Assembly (NCBI GenBank): GCA_945891385.1
Contig: CAMDDJ010000010.1
Coordinates: 1-64,000 of the forward strand
Source: Candidatus Kuenenia stuttgartensis
Lineage (GTDB): Bacteria > Planctomycetota > Planctomycetia > Pirellulales > UBA1268
Length of the DNA: 64,000 bases
Reading direction: 5' to 3'
Shown one piece after another: positions 59,867 to 64,000 of this stretch; the stretch's first letter is position 1; the number at the start of each line of letters is the position of its first letter. Position numbers and translations under genes: made by a program. The notes below the pieces were generated by a model. The model was not told where the DNA came from and searched no databases. It worked only from the letters and a program-made list of their open reading frames with translations.

Positions 59867-62557
59867 TCAATGACGATCGTCGTCGGGTGACTCCTGGTCC
59901 TCGACGTCGTCGTCCCAGTCTGCGTCATCGAGACCGTCCTCCTCCCAGTCGTCCTGAATCCCGGCCTCCATGGCGTCGGCGTCGTCGTCGGAAGCGGGAC
60001 GCGTCGCAATCGGCTCGTGGGCATGGGGCTGGATCTTGAGTTTCCGTGGCGGAGGATCGACCGGAGCCGGGTCGATGCCGCTGCGGGCTGCCCATTGCTC
60101 CATCGTCAGGAGTACCTCGCGGGCCTGGCTGCCGGCATATTGCCCCACCACGCCGTCTTCTGCCATGAAGTCGATCAGGCGGGCCCCGCGGCCGTACCCC
60201 ACGCCCAGCGCCCGCTGGAGCAGCGACACGCTGCCGCGGCCCTCGCGGATCACGACCTCGACGGCGGCCTCGTAGAGGTCGTCCTTGTCCTTGGGGCTGC
60301 CGCCCGGTTTGGCATTCGGATCAGCGCCGCTGGCCGGCTGGAGGTTGACGAGTTCCGCCGCATACTGCGGCTCGCTCACGCCGATCGCCCCCATCACACG
60401 GCCGATCTCGTCGTCGCTGAGATAGGTGCCCTGGCCGCGGAGAATCTGGCTGGTGCCGGGCGAGAGGAACAGCATGTCGCCGTTGCCCAGGAGCCGTTCG
60501 GCGCCCATCTCGTCGAGCACCACGCGGCTGTCGGTGCGGCTGGCCACCTGGAAGGCGATCCGCGCCGGCAGGTTGCTCTTGATCAGGCCGGTGATCACGT
60601 CCACCGTCGGCTTCTGCGTGGCGAGAATCAGGTGGATGCCCACCGCCCGGCTCTTCTGGGCCAGCCGGATGATGTGGGCCTCGATCTCCTTGCCGGCCGT
60701 CATCATCATGTCGGCGATCTCGTCGGCGATCATCACGATGAAGGGCATGGTGGTGGGAACGGCCGCCGCCTCTTCTTCGCTCGCAGGCTTGATCCGGCGG
60801 AGCAACTCCTCGCGGCCCAGGGCGTTGTACTGGGTGAGGTGCCGCACGCCGACCTTGGCGAGCAGGGCATACCGCTGCTCCATCTTCTCGACCGCCCAGG
60901 CGAGGATCGCCTCGGCCTTCTTCATGTCGGTGACCACCGGATGCATCAGGTGTGGCAGCGACTTGTACGGCGTGAGCTCGACCATCTTGGGGTCGATCAT
61001 CAACATCCGCACCTCGTCCGGCCGGCGGGTCATGAGCATCGAGACGATGATCGAATTCAGGCAGACCGACTTACCGGTACCGGTGCGGCCGGCGATCAGG
61101 AGGTGGGGCATACTCGCCATATCAACCACCATCGGATTGCCCGCCACGTCCTTGCCGAGGAAGATCGGGATCTTCATCGTGCGGCTCTTCGCCTGGGTCT
61201 CCTCGATCACCTCGCGGAGCCGGACCATCTGCCGGGTGGTGTTGGGCACCTCGATGCCGACCGAGTTCTTGCCGGGGATCGGCGCCACGATACGCACGCT
61301 CGGCACGCGGAGGGCGATCGCGAGGTCGTCGGCGAGGTTGGTGATCTTCGCCAGCCGCAGGCCGGCCTCGAGCTCGATCTCGTATTGCGAGATCACCGGC
61401 CCGGTCTCGATCTCGACCACCTTCACCTTAAAGCCGAATTCGGCAAATGTCTTCTCGAGCACCCGGGCTCGATCGCGTACCTCCTGCTCCTGCTGATCCA
61501 GTTCCAGATACTCTGTCTGCAGCAAGAGGTCGAGGCTCGGGAGTTCGTAGTCGCCGGCTGGGTCGGGCGAGAGTTCGAGTGCGGGAGTCGCGGGACCTCG
61601 CCGCGGGCCTCGGGTGCGGATCGGCACGGCCGGGACTTCCTCTTCGGCCTCGGGCTCGTCGTCCATGACGTCCTCCAGCTCGTCCGCATCGGTCGCTACC
61701 TGCTCCTCCGGCAGTTCCTCCGGCATCGGATCGCGGCGGCGAACCTTGATCGTGGGCCCGTCGTCGTCCTCGTCCACATCGTCCGCGTCGGCGGCCGCAG
61801 CGCTGCGGCCGAGGCGGCCCCGTAGGCCGGGGAACATGCCGGCCAGATCGACCGCGTCGTCGTCGTCGAGGTCAGTCGGGGTGGCCTGGCGACGGGCGGC
61901 GAGCGAAGCTGCGGCGGCGGACACCGAGCCGATCACGGCCGAGCCGGCCGCCTGCGCCACGCGGCCGGCCTGGAGAATGAGCGTGTCGCAGGCGAGGAAG
62001 AGCCCACCGCACAGAATCGCGGTCAGCACGATCGCCGCGCCGGCCCCAGCCAGATACCGCGCAGCCAGCGCTCCGCCGACGGCACCGATGCGACCGCCGG
62101 CACCCCACAGCGGCCGATCGATCCAGTCGGGCAGAAACAACGCGAGCAGCGCGCAGGCCGCCGCCATCGCGATCACGCCGCCAGTCGTCCGGAGCGGTAG
62201 ATCGGGCAGCCCGCGGCGGCGGAGGAGCGCGATGTCGAGCACGACAAGGAAGGCCAGAGCTCCCCAGGCCCCGAGGCCCAGGGCCTCGAACAGACCTGCC
62301 GCCACGACCGATCCCAGGAGCCCGCAGGCGTTGGCCGGATGGGCGTTCGGCGGAAAGGCCCGGGGCAGGGGAGGGTCACCGGCAGCGAATGTGCCGAGTG
62401 CCACGGCCAGAAAGCCACAGCCCGCCAGCAGCACGAGCGCTGTGAAGTCCCGCACCCGGTTCCGCTCCGCAGCGTCGGCCGCCTCGGGCATGCCGACGGG
62501 GGCCCTCCGGGAGCCGGGAAAGAGCGGTTGCGTCAAGGAGCGATCGACGGTGGCCAT
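59867..62557 (-). CDS. ftsK: DNA translocase FtsK
   Basis: This 896-residue protein pumps DNA at the division septum and activates chromosome dimer resolution. The N-terminus has about four transmembrane helices (residues 38-200), followed by an acidic linker (DDVDEDDDGPTIKVRRRD, EDVMDDEPEAEEE). The motor domain begins near residue 340 with YELPSLDLLLQ and contains Walker A AGRTGTGKS (about 489-497), MLMIDPKMVELTPYKSLPHL, Walker B-type FIVMIADEIADMMM (about 605-618) and IHLILATQKPTVDVITGLIK. The C-terminal gamma winged-helix (AVEVVIREGRGSVSLLQRAL then GVGYGRGARLIDFMAEDG) recognises polar DNA sequences. It starts at the ATG at 62557. Confidence 0.95.
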   Translation of the reverse strand: MATVDRSLTQPLFPGSRRAPVGMPEAADAAERNRVRDFTALVLLAGCGFLAVALGTFAAGDPPLPRAFPPNAHPANACGLLGSVVAAGLFEALGLGAWGALAFLVVLDIALLRRRGLPDLPLRTTGGVIAMAAACALLALFLPDWIDRPLWGAGGRIGAVGGALAARYLAGAGAAIVLTAILCGGLFLACDTLILQAGRVAQAAGSAVIGSVSAAAASLAARRQATPTDLDDDDAVDLAGMFPGLRGRLGRSAAAADADDVDEDDDGPTIKVRRRDPMPEELPEEQVATDADELEDVMDDEPEAEEEVPAVPIRTRGPRRGPATPALELSPDPAGDYELPSLDLLLQTEYLELDQQEQEVRDRARVLEKTFAEFGFKVKVVEIETGPVISQYEIELEAGLRLAKITNLADDLAIALRVPSVRIVAPIPGKNSVGIEVPNTTRQMVRLREVIEETQAKSRTMKIPIFLGKDVAGNPMVVDMASMPHLLIAGRTGTGKSVCLNSIIVSMLMTRRPDEVRMLMIDPKMVELTPYKSLPHLMHPVVTDMKKAEAILAWAVEKMEQRYALLAKVGVRHLTQYNALGREELLRRIKPASEEEAAAVPTTMPFIVMIADEIADMMMTAGKEIEAHIIRLAQKSRAVGIHLILATQKPTVDVITGLIKSNLPARIAFQVASRTDSRVVLDEMGAERLLGNGDMLFLSPGTSQILRGQGTYLSDDEIGRVMGAIGVSEPQYAAELVNLQPASGADPNAKPGGSPKDKDDLYEAAVEVVIREGRGSVSLLQRALGVGYGRGARLIDFMAEDGVVGQYAGSQAREVLLTMEQWAARSGIDPAPVDPPPRKLKIQPHAHEPIATRPASDDDADAMEAGIQDDWEEDGLDDADWDDDVEDQESPDDDRH

Positions 62558-62682
62558 CAGCTGGGATCCTGGGACAGGAAATCTGCAGAGTCATCCCAAC
62601 TCTACAGGCCAGTTCCGACCCGAGCGGCCGCCGGCGGGGCTGAGCGTGGCGGCAGGTTTACCGGTCGTGCGACACGTGCCGG

Positions 62683-64000
62683 CTACGGTGTCGCTGCGGG
62701 CCCGGCAGCCGCCTCCGTCACGCCGGGTTCGCGGAGCGTGGCCAGCCAGGCCACCAGATCTCTGAGTTCGCGCCGCGAGAGTTTTCCCGCCAGGTCGGCC
62801 GGCATCGAGCTCGGGCCGGCCGCGCGGTCATCGATCGAGTTGACCGGAATACGTACGAGGTCGCCGTCGGCGGTGCGGAGCGTCAGCTGCTCGGCGTCCT
62901 CCGCCACCACGATGCCGGAGATCGCCCGGCCCTCGTCGGTGACAATGATCGTGGTCTGAAAGCCATCCGCGACCCGGGCATTCGGCAGGACGATGCTTTC
63001 GAGCAGATAGCGGACGTCCTTGCTGCGGCCGATCCCGTCGAGCACGGGCCCGACGTCACCGCCGGTGCCCTCGGCCCGATGGCACCTGACACACGACGCT
63101 TCGACGTTTCCAAAAAACACGTCCCGTCCCCGGCTCGACTCTCCCCCGGCCAGGGCATCGCCCCACACCGCGAGTGGATCCGCTTCAGAGCCCGGCATCG
63201 CAAGAGTGCGACCGAGCCGCTCGGCGGCTGCCTCACGAACCTCGAGCGCGACCGCAGGATCGAGTGTGCCGGTCTCCAACTGTTCGGCCAAGCGTGCGAT
63301 GAGATCCGCTGCCGCCGGGCCCTCAATGGCAGCCAGCAAATCCACTGCTGCCTGCCGCTCGGCCATGCCAGCGGCCGCGTCGGCCGCGATCAACGGCTCG
63401 ATCTCCGCCAGCACGCCAGCCGGATCCGTGGCGGCCAGCACCCGGCGGGCCGCTGCCCGCACCTGCCACGCGCGGTCTCCGCGGAGCGAGGTCGCGAGTG
63501 CCGCGGCGGCGGCGGCATCCCGTCGGGCGAGCACCTCGAGGCTCGTGCCGCGGCCCGCGGGTTCCCAGGTCTCGTCGCGGCAGATGCCGCCGAGCAGGGT
63601 GATGACGTCAGTACCGGCAAGCCGATCGATGGCGGCAAGCGCGGCCCGGCGGATGTCGCGGTCACGACTGGCCAGCACCTTGGGCAAGAGCGGCTTGAAA
63701 GCCCCCCATGCAACCGCAGGATCCCGCCCGGAGGCATGGGGCTGCCAGCGGCCATCGACGCGGTTGCGATCGGGCGGAGCCGCCCAGTCGGCGAGCGCGT
63801 CCACCGCCATCACCCGGGTCCCGATCGGCAGCCCCTCGTCGGCCGCAGCGGCGGCCAAGAGCCCCGCGGCAGCCGGCGTGCCCAGCCGCTCGGCCGCCGA
63901 GACCATCCGCCGGCCCAACTCGGGAACGATACGGGTCTCGTTCGGAAGGGCGAGCCGATCGGCCAGTGAGGGAAAGAGTTCGGGCATGGGGAGATCGTGG
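62683..64000 (-). CDS. PVC-type heme-binding CxxCH protein, C-terminal part (runs off window)
   Basis: The visible 438 codons are open to the window edge (an internal Met lies at 63987), so the N-terminus is missing. The first two thirds are alanine-rich HEAT/armadillo-like helices (DIRRAALAAIDRLAGTDVIT, WQVRAAARRVLAATDPAG). The C-terminus is the planctomycete heme-binding domain: GRDVFFGNVEASCVRCHR with CxxCH, EGTGGDVGPVLDGIGRSKD, LLESIVLPNARVADGF and the small beta domain ISGIVVAEDAEQLTLRTADG, ending in LSRRELRDLVAWLATL. Such proteins usually carry an N-terminal dehydrogenase propeller and are periplasmic. No terminator is obvious. Confidence 0.9.
   Translation of the reverse strand, partial: HDLPMPELFPSLADRLALPNETRIVPELGRRMVSAAERLGTPAAAGLLAAAAADEGLPIGTRVMAVDALADWAAPPDRNRVDGRWQPHASGRDPAVAWGAFKPLLPKVLASRDRDIRRAALAAIDRLAGTDVITLLGGICRDETWEPAGRGTSLEVLARRDAAAAAALATSLRGDRAWQVRAAARRVLAATDPAGVLAEIEPLIAADAAAGMAERQAAVDLLAAIEGPAAADLIARLAEQLETGTLDPAVALEVREAAAERLGRTLAMPGSEADPLAVWGDALAGGESSRGRDVFFGNVEASCVRCHRAEGTGGDVGPVLDGIGRSKDVRYLLESIVLPNARVADGFQTTIIVTDEGRAISGIVVAEDAEQLTLRTADGDLVRIPVNSIDDRAAGPSSMPADLAGKLSRRELRDLVAWLATLREPGVTEAAAGPAATP

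Noticed and set aside
60017-61825. Long plus-strand open frame (about 600 codons) opposite ftsK
   Set aside because: It is the antisense shadow of ftsK in GC-rich DNA: composition is rich in His, Arg, Gly and Asp with no domain or ribosome site.
1-64000. Search by eye for tRNA T-arms (GTTCGAATCC-like), rRNA and CRISPR repeat arrays
   Set aside because: No T-arm-like motif within a cloverleaf, no rRNA signature and no regularly spaced repeats were found.

Overview
The window is chromosomal DNA of a planctomycete, most likely of the Pirellulales type. It is GC-rich with a strong third-position bias. It carries several hallmarks of the group: two DUF1559 proteins with a prepilin-type N-terminus, five PEP-CTERM proteins (VPEP motif, short hydrophobic helix, basic tail), two secreted proteins with the N-terminal LEPR..LA-type motif, dockerin-like repeats without visible cohesins, a Cys-type sulfatase, and a PVC-type heme-binding CxxCH domain. 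No rRNA, tRNA or CRISPR array was seen.

Layout. 1-4.8 kb is an accessory patch: the edge of an IS3-type element, an antitoxin/ParE toxin pair, two secreted sugar-related proteins (a laminin-G/DUF1080-like protein and a Tat-exported Gfo/Idh/MocA oxidoreductase), and decayed IS91-like transposase pieces, one apparently nested inside another. 4.8-13.8 kb is core metabolism: glpD with an overlapping Uma2 gene, pdxA, and a hom / phosphoglycerate-mutase-like / lysC group that looks like an aspartate-to-threonine operon using the proposed alternative homoserine kinase; it ends with an exported nuclease carrying a HhH domain. 13.9-31.5 kb is rich in exported proteins: a GH13 protein with dockerin and PEP-CTERM, a subtilase, a TolC-like protein, a DUF1559 protein behind a Fur-like palindrome, a 1.37-kilo-residue M60 peptidase, a DUF3088 protein, a sulfatase and a PEP-CTERM protein.

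32-46 kb is again mostly housekeeping: a bifunctional-nuclease-family protein, valS, a sugar dehydrogenase fused to DUF1080, cimA, a zinc-peptidase-like protein, a PQQ-propeller protein, a VapBC module, pgi and tal. 46-49 kb has a possible structured RNA upstream of two PEP-CTERM genes, one of them a 5'-nucleotidase. 49.3-55.4 kb is a compact beta-mannoside-type utilisation locus: GH5-like glycosidase, sodium/solute symporter, GH130 phosphorylase, and a divergent LacI regulator. 55.5-64 kb holds a DUF1559 protein with a lipoprotein, a large PEP-CTERM/dockerin protein, ftsK and the C-terminal part of a heme-binding HEAT-type protein that runs off the window.

The most interesting non-coding signals are a predicted four-way-junction RNA at about 45.97-46.11 kb; a dispersed ~78-bp hairpin-closed element (12.75 kb and 59.8 kb, with a compensatory base change, plus a rearranged relative at 28.7 kb) sitting at gene 3' ends; the nested IS91-like remnants; and a Fur-box-like palindrome in front of a DUF1559 gene.
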